64,000 nt of DNA from an uncultured Eisenbergiella sp. GTDB lineage: Bacteria; Bacillota; Clostridia; Lachnospirales; Lachnospiraceae. The notes under the pieces are model-generated. The model worked only from the letters and a program-made list of their open reading frames with translations. It was not told where the DNA came from and did not search any database. The position numbers were made by a program, and so were the translations under genes. Of the stretch, positions 15,753 through 24,864 are shown one piece after another. Within the stretch, counting starts at the first letter, position 1. Every line of letters begins with the position of its first letter. Where the stretch lies: positions 1 to 64,000 of the forward strand of contig CAJUEL010000017.1 in assembly GCA_910585455.1 (NCBI GenBank), written 5' to 3'.

Positions 15753-18354
15753 TTCTCCTGACCTTTCCTGAAAGGGTAAATAATAAAAGGGGCGCAAAGA
15801 CCACCATGACGGCATAGCCCATGGGGTTACAGGGATGGAAAAGCCATTCCACAAGGCTCGCCACCGCAAACCCGACAAACACCGCCAACGGCAACGCCGC
15901 ATAGGCATCCTCCCGGATTTTTCTGCGCGCATACAAAAACATCAGACATGCGCTCACCAGCCCCAACAGCAAATATACCGCCCCTGTGAGCAGCCCATGA
16001 TCATGAATCACCTGTAAATACGTGTTATGCGCATGCACGCTCATCGTACCATCGGGCAAAAGCACACCCATCTGATCATGTCCGGTCAGATTCCATTCCC
16101 TGATATACAGCCGGTATATGTCAAACCGTCCATTGGAAAAATCATCTCCGGTTATGGCATCCGCCCCGGATGCCACAAGCTCCGTACGCGGACGGATATA
16201 AACGCCCTCTCCTCCATACATGGCGTGTGCCATGGCATGCGCCATGCACAGCATGAGCTCCTGTGCGTCCTCCCTTTCGGGCGGGGCATCCGCAAGCAGC
16301 TTGTCCTTCATCACCATCCAGAAGTGAGGAAGGGAAATATAGTTTTCCGAATCCGCCGGTTCTTCCTTATATATGGCGGAAGCGGACTCCTCCACCTCAA
16401 AAATATAGGGGTCCGCATACATGGCCGGCAAAAGCCGCACACCGGTATACACAACGGGCAGGCACAGCAGAGCAGAGACTCCCATGAGCGCCGCCGTTTT
16501 CAAAAACACGGCAATGCTCTGCCGGTAACAGCCAAATATCACAAAGGGAACCACCACCGCAGTCATCACGATGACCGCCAGATAGCCGGTACGGGACAGG
16601 GTCATAAACAGGAAGGAAAGCGCACATCCGTAAAGCAGCAGGGTTCCCCACAGCTCGATTACCCGCTTCTTTTCCCGGCGCTTTACCAACAGCCGCACCG
16701 TCAGCGCGCAGACCACCAGCGTCAGATAGGTCGCCGTGATGGTGACGGTATGGAACACAAAATTATAGCGGTTATAGATCCATGCCCGATAAGGCCGTCT
16801 GACGAACGCAAACATACAGGCGCAGGCGAAATTCAGCACAATGCCGTTGCAGAAATTATGCATCAGCCTGTCCCTCTTTTCCCAGCCCAGATAAAACAGA
16901 TAAAAAAGCCCAAACACACAGGTCAGATAAACAGTCCATTCTCTGGTGTTGGAAAAGATCACCAGCATCACAAGAAACGCCGCCAGAAGCGCCGCATAAA
17001 AAGCATTGATCCGGCGCAGACAGCGCAGCAGCAGCTCCGCTGCAGAATATCCCTGCGCCTTTGCCTCCGTCCAAAGCCTGCGTATTTTCTCATACAATGC
17101 GATCGCCACCAGGCCGGCAATCAGGAAAATGAGGATATCCTGTCTGTACAGCCGGAGCGTGAGCTGTCCAAGCGCTCCCTCCTCCGTAAGCCTGCCGCTC
17201 TGATACCAGTAATATCCTGCGCCGCCAAGCCCTGCCGCCACAATCCAGACCGCAGTCTTTTTCCGCACAATCTCCTGCAGCCTGCCCATGGTCAGAAGCA
17301 GCAGGCCCGACCAGATCAAAATCTCCCGCGCCGCCAGATCCTGCCAGATCATGTACAGCGCGTTCATATAGTGGATGCCGCCCAGAAACACACCGGCAAA
17401 GCATATGGTCTGCAGCCAGTCCATCCCCTGTTCCCGGATCATCCTCCGAAACGGAGCTGTCCTTTTCCTTTTGCGCTTTGCAAAGATAACCCATCCGGCA
17501 AAAAGCGCCGTCAGACAGGTCGCAATCCCATAAACCGCCTTGTCAGGAAGCGCGCCGCCAAACCGGTTCCGGACGAAAATTTCATATAAAAGATAAAGCA
17601 AAAATGCGGAGATCACCGGCGCACAGGTGATGATCACTACCGTCTGCAGCCGCCACATTCTGATGCCGTTCCCGGCCTTGTCCCTAAAGCCCGCCTGTCT
17701 GCCGGACAGCTTTTCCTGCTTTCTTCCCGCGTATTCGAAAAAGGCAATCGCTACCGCTGCCAGCAAAAACAGCGCCGCGTATAAAACCGCCATTTTTTTG
17801 ACGGAGGGGCTGTCCGTGTAGGTCAGGCGCATGATCACATTCTGCGCCTCCTGCATCCGGCTTTCCCCGTTTTCCAGAATATAATAATTGCCAAAGGAGG
17901 TAAGCCCGGTCTCTCCCGTATTTTCATACTCCAGATCCAGATACTTGTCCGTTCCCTGCAGCTGCCAGAAGTAAATTCTGCCCGGTTCGGTCTCCACCCC
18001 CAGCGGAATGCGCCAATACCCCGGAAATTCCGACTGGGTCATATTCAGCGTGATTTCCCGGTTGATCAGCGGTTCATTCTGGTCATTATAAAACCGGAAC
18101 CGGAATACCCGCCAGGCGGATGCCTCGCTGACCACCTTCAGGTCCAGATATTTTAAATAGGCGCCCTCCGCGATGAACACCTGATGGATCTGCTGATCCT
18201 GGCGCACCTGCGCCGTTCCCACCGGCGCCTCGTTTCCCGCCACAAGCCTGTCCTTTTTGAGAACACCGCCAGGCCCCAGCAAAATGCATGCTGCGGCCAG
18301 ATAAAAAATCACGATATAGGTCATTGCGCGGTAAACTTTTATTTTACGGTTCAT
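15724..18354 (-). CDS. O-antigen ligase/polymerase-family (Wzy_C-like) membrane protein
   Basis: 876 residues. One N-terminal TM is followed by a beta-rich domain of about 160 residues (to about 190) predicted outside, with motifs such as YFWQLQGTDKYLDLEYENTG, then about a dozen TM segments. The large late periplasm-side loop contains SVHAHNTYLQVIHDHGLLTG, a His-rich motif typical of WaaL/Wzy_C proteins. Likely role: polymerising or transferring undecaprenyl-linked glycan on the outer face. The N-terminal domain is unusual for simple Wzy proteins and may bind acceptor. It has its own promoter (18383-18411). Confidence 0.78.
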   Translation of the reverse strand: MNRKIKVYRAMTYIVIFYLAAACILLGPGGVLKKDRLVAGNEAPVGTAQVRQDQQIHQVFIAEGAYLKYLDLKVVSEASAWRVFRFRFYNDQNEPLINREITLNMTQSEFPGYWRIPLGVETEPGRIYFWQLQGTDKYLDLEYENTGETGLTSFGNYYILENGESRMQEAQNVIMRLTYTDSPSVKKMAVLYAALFLLAAVAIAFFEYAGRKQEKLSGRQAGFRDKAGNGIRMWRLQTVVIITCAPVISAFLLYLLYEIFVRNRFGGALPDKAVYGIATCLTALFAGWVIFAKRKRKRTAPFRRMIREQGMDWLQTICFAGVFLGGIHYMNALYMIWQDLAAREILIWSGLLLLTMGRLQEIVRKKTAVWIVAAGLGGAGYYWYQSGRLTEEGALGQLTLRLYRQDILIFLIAGLVAIALYEKIRRLWTEAKAQGYSAAELLLRCLRRINAFYAALLAAFLVMLVIFSNTREWTVYLTCVFGLFYLFYLGWEKRDRLMHNFCNGIVLNFACACMFAFVRRPYRAWIYNRYNFVFHTVTITATYLTLVVCALTVRLLVKRREKKRVIELWGTLLLYGCALSFLFMTLSRTGYLAVIVMTAVVVPFVIFGCYRQSIAVFLKTAALMGVSALLCLPVVYTGVRLLPAMYADPYIFEVEESASAIYKEEPADSENYISLPHFWMVMKDKLLADAPPEREDAQELMLCMAHAMAHAMYGGEGVYIRPRTELVASGADAITGDDFSNGRFDIYRLYIREWNLTGHDQMGVLLPDGTMSVHAHNTYLQVIHDHGLLTGAVYLLLGLVSACLMFLYARRKIREDAYAALPLAVFVGFAVASLVEWLFHPCNPMGYAVMVVFAPLLLFTLSGKVRRNENDKPEKL

Positions 18355-18382
18355 ATCGCCCTTCTCTCACACTATGGATAGC

Positions 18383-18411
18383 AGTATAGCACATTTGGAT
18401 ATTTATGACAA
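18383..18411 (-). promoter_or_regulatory. Promoter for the ligase-pglF unit
   Basis: Minus strand: -35 TTGTCA (18406-18411), 17-bp spacer, extended -10 TGCTATACT (hexamer 18383-18388). It overlaps the 3' end of the GT2 gene and lies about 20 bp before the ligase ribosome site. Confidence 0.6.
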
Positions 18412-19368
18412 CTCATCCCGCTGCGCTTTACCACCGATAATCTCCCTCACCACAAACTGGGGCGCGCTGTTCATGCAGATGTACATCCTGCCGATATACT
18501 CGCCGATCAGCCCCAGCATCAGCATCAGCATGCCGCCGATGAACATGATCGCCGCCATCAGCGCCGAAAAGCCCACCGGCACATCCGGCCGCACAAACTT
18601 TTTGATCACCGTATAAATGCCGTATAAAAAGCCGATTCCCGCACAGCCCATGCCGGCGAGGGTGGCGATGCGCAGCGGCTTTTCCGAAAAGGAGGTAAAG
18701 CCGTTGAACCACAGCGCCAGAAGCTTTCCAAAGGTATAACCGGACTCCCCGGCTTTTCTGTCCCGGTGCTCCACCGTCACATTGGTGATGTTTTTCGTGG
18801 CGCGCAGCACCAGCCCGATCACATAGGGAAAGGCGTTTTCATAGCGCAGCATTTCCTCCAGCACAAAGCGCCGCGCGGCAAAATAGCTGGAAATGAACAG
18901 ATTCTTCGGCTTTCCCAGCATGAAGCAGAGCATCCAGTCATTGACCCTGCTGCCGAAATTGCGGAATTTGTTGTGATGCTTATGCTCATATTTCGCGTAC
19001 ACCACGTCCGCACCCTCTTCCAGCGCTGTAAGCAGCCTTCCCACCTCGTCTGCGGGCGTCTGCCCGTCGTCATCCAGGCAGACTAAAATGTCCCCCCGCA
19101 CCTGATGAAATCCCGCCATCAGCGCTGCGTGCTGCCCGAAATTTCTCGCCAGATTCACGCCCAGCACCCGGTCGTTTTCCTCACACAGATTCCGGATTAC
19201 GGCAAAGGTATTGTCCGGAGAGCAGTCATTGACCAGAATGATCTCATGGTCATAGGCCGCCAGCCCTTCCATCGCCGCGTCAATTTCCTCCACCACGCTC
19301 CCGATCGTTTCCGCCGACCGGTAGCAGGGAATTACAAAGCTCACCAGTTTTTTCTTCGTCCCGCTCAT
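18403..19368 (-). CDS. GT2 polyprenyl-phosphate glycosyltransferase (DPM1/GtrB-like)
   Basis: 321 residues. GT-A domain: SFVIPCYRSAETIGSVVEEI, the nucleotide-sugar DDD in ILVCLDDDGQTP, and KYEHKHHNKFRNFGSRVNDW. Two C-terminal TM segments from about residue 235. Family members make polyprenyl-phosphate sugars at the inner face, which are the donors GT-C enzymes use outside. That fits the four GT-C-like proteins in this cluster. It overlaps the upstream GNAT gene by ATGA, so it is coupled. Confidence 0.85.
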   Translation of the reverse strand: MSGTKKKLVSFVIPCYRSAETIGSVVEEIDAAMEGLAAYDHEIILVNDCSPDNTFAVIRNLCEENDRVLGVNLARNFGQHAALMAGFHQVRGDILVCLDDDGQTPADEVGRLLTALEEGADVVYAKYEHKHHNKFRNFGSRVNDWMLCFMLGKPKNLFISSYFAARRFVLEEMLRYENAFPYVIGLVLRATKNITNVTVEHRDRKAGESGYTFGKLLALWFNGFTSFSEKPLRIATLAGMGCAGIGFLYGIYTVIKKFVRPDVPVGFSALMAAIMFIGGMLMLMLGLIGEYIGRMYICMNSAPQFVVREIIGGKAQRDELS

Positions 19369-19913
19369 CTGTTCTCCTCAAAAAGAACCGCCATCAGCAC
19401 CATATCCCGGTACTGCCCGTCCTGCCTGATTTCGTCCTTTAACAATGCCTCCTGCACAAAGCCCGCGTGCCGGTAGCTCTTTATGGCGGCAATATTATCC
19501 GCAAATACGCGCAGCATCAGCTTGTGAAGCTTCAATACATCCCGGGCATAATCAACCGCCAGCCGCGCCGTTTCCGTGCCGATGCCCTTTCCTGCCCAGC
19601 CATCCTCTCCGATAAAGATACCATATTCCGCCTTTTTCTGCAAAGGATCGATATTCCGGAAGTAGACGCTGCCAAGCGGTCTGCCGCTTTCCCGCTCACA
19701 GATGATAAACTGCGCCACCTCGCCGGACGCCACCTTCGTGCGCATCCACGCCTCGTGCCCTTCCTCTGTAAAAGCTTCCTGATGGATAAAATTTTTCCGC
19801 ACCCTGTCCGTATTGCGCCATTTGACGATCAGCGCCGTATCCGCCATCGTGATGGGACGCAGATAAATCTGCTCTCCGTCAATGCGCGCCCGTCCATCCT
19901 GTTCCTTTTTCAT
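19365..19913 (-). CDS. GNAT N-acetyltransferase (PseH/WecD-like candidate)
   Basis: 182 residues, RimJ/RimL-like GNAT. IYLRPITMADTALIVKWRNT opens the fold; the acetyl-CoA loop is GEDGWAGKGIGTETARLAV (Q/RxxGxG/A-type); LMLRVFADNIAAIKSYRHAG is motif B. In glycan loci this subfamily acetylates nucleotide-linked amino sugars, e.g. UDP-4-amino-AltNAc (PseH) or dTDP-Fuc4N (WecD). The WecE-like aminotransferase nearby makes the latter attractive. GGGAG lies before the ATG. Confidence 0.72.
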   Translation of the reverse strand: MKKEQDGRARIDGEQIYLRPITMADTALIVKWRNTDRVRKNFIHQEAFTEEGHEAWMRTKVASGEVAQFIICERESGRPLGSVYFRNIDPLQKKAEYGIFIGEDGWAGKGIGTETARLAVDYARDVLKLHKLMLRVFADNIAAIKSYRHAGFVQEALLKDEIRQDGQYRDMVLMAVLFEENR

Positions 19914-19925
19914 GCTCCCGTTTCC

Positions 19926-21500
19926 CTATTCCTTCCGGTATTCCTCTATCACGCAGGTGTGCGCCCGCGTCGCTTTGTCATAATTAACGCCGACCAAAAG
20001 AAGGTTCCCTACATAGTCCTCCAGACTTTTGCAATATTGCCGCTGCCTGATCTGCGCGATCGCACCCTCCGCGCTTTTATCCCATTTCAGCTCTACCACA
20101 AATGCGGGCTTATCCCCAAATCTCTTCTTCGGCACATATACCATATCCGCAAAGCCCTTTCCCGTTGGCAGCTCCCGGTATACCGTGTAAAAATCCCGGG
20201 CGGCATACAGCGCCAGTGAGATCGTATAGCTTAAGGCATTTTCATCATTGTACTGAATATGGGAGGTTTCAAAATGCGCCTGCTCCATTCCCTCCGCTAC
20301 GATGGACGCTCTCTGATTCCAGATCGCCCACAGCGTATCCACCGAATGCTTCAACGCCCGGGAAACCTCTCCCCAGCCGGATACGGCGACAGAATTTACA
20401 AACTCTCCCCGGATTTCATGGTTCGGAATAAATACGCTCTTATGCGCCGGATCATAGCCCAGATAGCCCAGATGAACGAGCAATGTCAGCACATCATCCG
20501 CATCCCGGAACGTGACCATATCATTGGTGAAGTTTCCCGTATTCACCGGCACGCGTTCTCCTGCGATCATGCTCAGGACGTTATCTCTTAAGCCTTCAAA
20601 ATTCATATCAATATAGATCTGCAGTGCTTCAAAGGTCTCTGTCTGATTCCAATAGCTGTTAAACCTTCTGAATTCCAGGCTGCTCACCACCGAACGCGGG
20701 CTGTATACAGAGCCCACCTCCTCAAACCAGTATCCGTCGTACCAGTTTTTCATTTCCGCCATATCCATATCATACCGCTGGCACAGCCCGGCTACCTCTC
20801 CTTCCGTAAATCCCACATAGGGCGCCAGGGGCCCTGGCTCCAGCATGGAGTACTCCGTAAACATGTTCAGCGCTGAGTGTGTCCCGTACTTTTTGACCGG
20901 CAGAATTCCTGTCATATATGCCAGATAAATGTACCCCTTATCCTTAAAAAAGTCCCGCAAAAAATCCAGATACTGCCCCTGTGCCTCCTTATCGCTGCGG
21001 TGCACACGGAAAATGCAATCCCACTCATCCATAATGATGATAAAGGGACACTTTGTATATTGGTAAACATCCTGCATGCTCCGGATCAGGTCAGTATTAT
21101 TATAATATCGACAATCCGGATATTCCTCCAGCAGCTCCCATAATACGGCATGTTTCATATTTGCCAGCATCTCGCCCATACTGCCGCTTCTGCTCAAAAA
21201 CTCCTGTATATTCAAAAACACCACATTGTATTGATTCAAATGCTTTTCAAAATTTTCATTTTCCGCAATCTGCAGCCCCGCAAAAAGCTCCCTTGAATCA
21301 CATCCCTTACTGTAATAAGCGGTCAGCATATCCGCCGCTATGGACTTGCCAAATCTGCGGGGACGGCTGACGCAAAGATACTTCTTCAACGTCCGCATCA
21401 TTTTATTGGCATGCGCGATCAATCCGGTTTTATCCACATAGACATCCGAATTGACCGCCTGAAAAAATTTCTCGTTGTCCGGATTCAAATAAACTCCCAT
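19926..21500 (-). CDS. AAA-ATPase-like / PD-(D/E)XK family protein, copy 1
   Basis: 524 residues. The N-terminal AAA-ATPase-like domain begins YLNPDNEKFFQAVNSDVYVD then KTGLIAHANKM; its P-loop is the atypical SRPRRFGKSIAADML. IIMDEWDCIFR is Walker B-like. The C-terminal PD-(D/E)XK nuclease-like part has GFADMVYVPKKRFGDKPAFV then VELKWDKSAEG (D...E-x-K) and AIAQIRQRQY. This family is widespread and often multicopy in Clostridia and Bacteroidetes; function is not established (defence or mobile-DNA roles proposed). It interrupts the glycan cluster. Confidence 0.82.
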   Translation of the reverse strand: MGVYLNPDNEKFFQAVNSDVYVDKTGLIAHANKMMRTLKKYLCVSRPRRFGKSIAADMLTAYYSKGCDSRELFAGLQIAENENFEKHLNQYNVVFLNIQEFLSRSGSMGEMLANMKHAVLWELLEEYPDCRYYNNTDLIRSMQDVYQYTKCPFIIIMDEWDCIFRVHRSDKEAQGQYLDFLRDFFKDKGYIYLAYMTGILPVKKYGTHSALNMFTEYSMLEPGPLAPYVGFTEGEVAGLCQRYDMDMAEMKNWYDGYWFEEVGSVYSPRSVVSSLEFRRFNSYWNQTETFEALQIYIDMNFEGLRDNVLSMIAGERVPVNTGNFTNDMVTFRDADDVLTLLVHLGYLGYDPAHKSVFIPNHEIRGEFVNSVAVSGWGEVSRALKHSVDTLWAIWNQRASIVAEGMEQAHFETSHIQYNDENALSYTISLALYAARDFYTVYRELPTGKGFADMVYVPKKRFGDKPAFVVELKWDKSAEGAIAQIRQRQYCKSLEDYVGNLLLVGVNYDKATRAHTCVIEEYRKE

Positions 21501-21535
21501 TTGACATTCCTCCCCGCCTTTCCGCGCTTCCCCCG

Positions 21536-23608
21536 TTATCGTTCAGGCAAATTCTGACTGATCTGCAGCCCCGTATCCGCCGGCAATACCTGATAGACCT
21601 CCATCCCATCCGCCGCGCTTCCGGTATGCGCCACGCTTGCCGCAATCCCTTCCGCCGCGAAAAATTCCTCCAGCCACTGCATATCGCGCCCCGTTTCCGC
21701 AAGCAGGCTGACCCCTGCCCCGGCGCACACCGCTTCTCCCATGGAAGAAAATCCAAATGCCGCCAGCTTTTCTTTCGTCAATGGGCTTTTGACCAGCCAG
21801 CCGCCCAACAAATCATAATTGAAGGGCTTGTTTCGGTCTGTGGAAATTTTTTCGCTGAAGGAAACCGTGGAATAAACATCCGCCAGATACAGTCTGCCCG
21901 GATGGGCGCTGCAATAAGCCATCACAGCCTCATTTGTTTCATTTACCGCCTCCCGGCGGGCATATTCCTCCGAAATGCCGCGAAAGGTCCGCATTGCCTG
22001 CGGCAGACACAGGCACAACACTACAACGGCGACCGCTGCCACAAGCCTGGCACAGACCGTTTTCATGTCCACTTTACCGATAACGGTGACGGATGTTCTC
22101 TGTCCACAGGCCTCCCTCGTTTCCTTTACACCGTTTTCTTCCTCCGGCTCCCAACCGGCCCGCAAAGCCGCTCCAGCCCTCTCTTCCGCGCTTTGACCGT
22201 CCTGCAACGCTGCGCCGCTTTTTCCCGCCTCCGCCAGCAAAATCCCGGCAAACACCAGAATCTGCCCCAGATACAGCGGATGGAGCACCCGGTCCACCGG
22301 TCTGTCCCGCAGCAGCAAAAATAACCAAAGCCCTGCGCCGCATGCCATGCACAGCGGAGCCTGCCAAAGCAGATACCTTTTTCCTTTCCATATGCCAAGC
22401 CCGAAGACTGCCGCCGCGCAGAGCAAAAGCATTGCGTTAAAGGGAAAATCTCCCCGGTTTGTCCAATGTCCGTAACCCAGGCTCCATATCCCCTCCGACA
22501 GACTCTTCCGAAAGAGGCCGCCCGCCTCCGGTCTGGCGAGCGCCGCTTCCTCCAGTCTCAAAAGCAAATCACTGTCGATTCCGTCATCCACGCCGAAATT
22601 ATAATTTTCCAGCAGCGCCTGCCGCTGCCGGGTCACCCCCAGCGCTTCATAGGACGCCGCATTTTCCTCATAATGGTCGATAAAATCCTTCTGATAATCG
22701 TACAGCTCCGTGCGCGCGTCAAAAAACTGCCCAAACGCCGTCCATTCCTCCTGCCCATAGGCGAGGCTGTCCGCTCCCTGACAGAGCAAAAGCCCCAAAA
22801 CAAGAACACCAAAAACGGACAGATATTTCCGGATCGTTTCCTTCGCCAATATGCGCGCTTCCCATCCCCATCTGCAAAGCCCTGCCACGCCCGCAAGGGG
22901 CAGCAGCAAAAGCGCCATTTCTGACCGCAGACAAAACGCCGTCCAATACAGCGCCAGAGCGGGAAGATTTTCCCTCAAAAAGAGTACCGTTTCCCCGGCT
23001 CTCCCGTTTTTCCCTGCCGCAATCCGATTTCCGACCTTCCTGCCCTCGGCCTTTTGGGCCGCAATCCGGTTTCCGCCATTCCTGCCGCCAGGAAAGCCGG
23101 CCCGGCCGCTCCCGCTGCCGGATGCCTCCCCGTCACAGACTGCCAAAATCTCAGCCCCGCACGGCAGAAGCACCCAGAAAATCGCCGCCCCCGCCAGCAT
23201 TCCCGCTGTGACCGTATACTGCAAAAACACCAGGTGCATGCCAAACGCCGCCGCCCAGAACGCCCCCTGTGTAAGCAGCACAAGCGCCTTGCCTGTCCGT
23301 CTCCGGCACACAAAAAGGCTTCTGTAAGCGATACAGAAAATGCTTCCATACTGACATAGCAGTAGAAAAATCCCGAACACCGGAATCGAAAGCCCCCGGT
23401 ACAGCAGGCTGAGCAAAAATCCCAGAGGATACAAAAGCTGCATCGTGTGCCCGGACGGATGTCCGGCATATACGCCAGACAGAATATCCTTAATCAGCAC
23501 ATCGTCATTCAGATCATAATAAAAATCGAACCGCAGCGCCACAGGCAGAAACAGCACCACGATCAACAGCAGCGCCAGCAACAGATTCTCCTTTTTTTCA
23601 TTCCCCAT
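21536..23608 (-). CDS. Large polytopic membrane protein, GT-C-like candidate
   Basis: 690 residues, many TM segments, first outside loop RFDFYYDLNDDVLIKDILSG with clustered Asp residues as in GT-C first loops, then HPSGHTMQLLYPLGFLLSLL. Residues about 160-205 and 480-520 are Gly/Glu/Arg-rich hydrophilic inserts. An extracytoplasmic C-terminal domain follows the last TM (from about 560). No family is recognised with certainty. It overlaps the WecE-like gene by 11 bp, so it is translationally coupled and probably acts on the same glycan. Confidence 0.6.
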   Translation of the reverse strand: MGNEKKENLLLALLLIVVLFLPVALRFDFYYDLNDDVLIKDILSGVYAGHPSGHTMQLLYPLGFLLSLLYRGLSIPVFGIFLLLCQYGSIFCIAYRSLFVCRRRTGKALVLLTQGAFWAAAFGMHLVFLQYTVTAGMLAGAAIFWVLLPCGAEILAVCDGEASGSGSGRAGFPGGRNGGNRIAAQKAEGRKVGNRIAAGKNGRAGETVLFLRENLPALALYWTAFCLRSEMALLLLPLAGVAGLCRWGWEARILAKETIRKYLSVFGVLVLGLLLCQGADSLAYGQEEWTAFGQFFDARTELYDYQKDFIDHYEENAASYEALGVTRQRQALLENYNFGVDDGIDSDLLLRLEEAALARPEAGGLFRKSLSEGIWSLGYGHWTNRGDFPFNAMLLLCAAAVFGLGIWKGKRYLLWQAPLCMACGAGLWLFLLLRDRPVDRVLHPLYLGQILVFAGILLAEAGKSGAALQDGQSAEERAGAALRAGWEPEEENGVKETREACGQRTSVTVIGKVDMKTVCARLVAAVAVVVLCLCLPQAMRTFRGISEEYARREAVNETNEAVMAYCSAHPGRLYLADVYSTVSFSEKISTDRNKPFNYDLLGGWLVKSPLTKEKLAAFGFSSMGEAVCAGAGVSLLAETGRDMQWLEEFFAAEGIAASVAHTGSAADGMEVYQVLPADTGLQISQNLPER

Positions 23609-24764
23609 AAAATTCTTTTACTTTCTCCGCCACAAACGCCACCTCGTCAGCCGTAAGCCCATAATACATGGGCAGGCGCAGCAGACGTTCGCTCTCCTTT
23701 GTGGTATAAACATCCTCACCGGACATCCTGCCGTATTTCATGCCCGCCGGCGCGCTGTGCAGCGGCACATAATGATAAACCGCCACGATGTCCCGCGCTT
23801 CCAGAAAGTCAATCAACGCCGCCCTTTCCCTTTCCTCCGCCGTCTTGATATAAAACATGTGGGCATTGTGCACACAGCCCTCCGGCACGGTGGGGAGCTC
23901 GATCTTCCCCTTTTGGGCGAGAGGCGCTAAAAGCGACCAATATTCCTGCCAGCGCGCCAGCCGCCACTCATTGATCTTTTCCGCCTCTTCCAGCTGGGCA
24001 TACAGATAAGCCACATTGAGCTCGCTGGGCAGATAGCTGGAGCCGAACTCCTGCCAGCGGTACTTGTCCACCTGCCCACGGTAATACTTGCTGCGGTCGG
24101 TGCCCTTTTCCCGGTAAATCTCCGCTTTCTCAATATAAGCGCTGTCCTGAATCAGCAACGCGCCGCCCTCGCCCATGCTGTAATTTTTCGTCTCATGGAA
24201 GCTGTAGCAGCCGAAATCGCCGATAGCGCCCAGCGGCTTTCCCTTATAGGACGCCATCACCCCCTGTGCCGCGTCCTCGATCACGAACAGGTTATGGCGC
24301 TTTGCGATATCCAGTATTGTGTCCATTTCGCAGGATACGCCCGCATAGTGCACCGGCACGATCGCCTTTGTTTTCTCCGTAATTGCCGCCTCGATCAGCG
24401 TTTCGTCGATATTCATCGTGTCCGGACGGATATCCACAAACACCGGCACAGCCCCCCGCAGCACAAAAGCGTTCGCCGTGGAAACGAAGGTAAAGGAAGG
24501 CATGATCACCTCATCCCCCGGGCCGATTTGCGCAAGCAGCGCCGCCAGCTCCGTGGCATGGGTGCAGGAGGTGGTCATCAGGCACTTTTTTGTGCCAGTG
24601 CGCTTCTCGAACCATTCTCCCGCCCTTTTGGTGAAGGAACCGTCCCCGCAGATTTTCTTATTGTCCACCGCCTGCCGGATGTATTCGTATTCCTTTCCCG
24701 TAAAGGGGGGCACATTGAACCGTATTTTTTCATGTCCCGTAAAATGTATTTTTCCGCTGCTCAT
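23598..24764 (-). CDS. wecE: dTDP-4-amino-4,6-dideoxygalactose transaminase-like (WecE/RffA)
   Basis: 388 residues, DegT/DnrJ family. IRFNVPPFTGKEYEYIRQAV is the WecE-type start; LMTTSCTHATELAALL is the cofactor site; VIEDAAQGVMASYKGKPLG and YSFHETKNYSMGEGGALLI carry the Asp and the PLP Lys. WecE aminates dTDP-4-keto-6-deoxyglucose to dTDP-Fuc4N. No RmlA/RmlB homologue lies in the window, so the dTDP-keto sugar would come from elsewhere. GAGAGG precedes the ATG. Confidence 0.85.
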   Translation of the reverse strand: MSSGKIHFTGHEKIRFNVPPFTGKEYEYIRQAVDNKKICGDGSFTKRAGEWFEKRTGTKKCLMTTSCTHATELAALLAQIGPGDEVIMPSFTFVSTANAFVLRGAVPVFVDIRPDTMNIDETLIEAAITEKTKAIVPVHYAGVSCEMDTILDIAKRHNLFVIEDAAQGVMASYKGKPLGAIGDFGCYSFHETKNYSMGEGGALLIQDSAYIEKAEIYREKGTDRSKYYRGQVDKYRWQEFGSSYLPSELNVAYLYAQLEEAEKINEWRLARWQEYWSLLAPLAQKGKIELPTVPEGCVHNAHMFYIKTAEERERAALIDFLEARDIVAVYHYVPLHSAPAGMKYGRMSGEDVYTTKESERLLRLPMYYGLTADEVAFVAEKVKEFYGE

Positions 24765-24864
24765 AAAAACCTCTCTTTCTGCATCCGCCCGTCAATCTGC
24801 GCATTCTGCCATACTTCGGACAGGCCGGACAGCGACTGCTTATTTCCCTTGATCGTCCGCTCCA

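Noticed and set aside
15753..15932. 60-codon extension of the pglF-like frame
   Set aside because: It runs through the 3' end of the ligase gene in another frame; the ATG at 15752 begins the recognisable membrane domain and has a ribosome site.
16027..17589. A 520-codon open frame on the plus strand, and similar long plus-strand frames opposite 43-30601
   Set aside because: They lie antisense to clear membrane-protein or enzyme genes, have Arg/His/Pro/Gln-rich composition without domains, and lack ribosome sites. They are by-products of codon bias in the real minus-strand genes.
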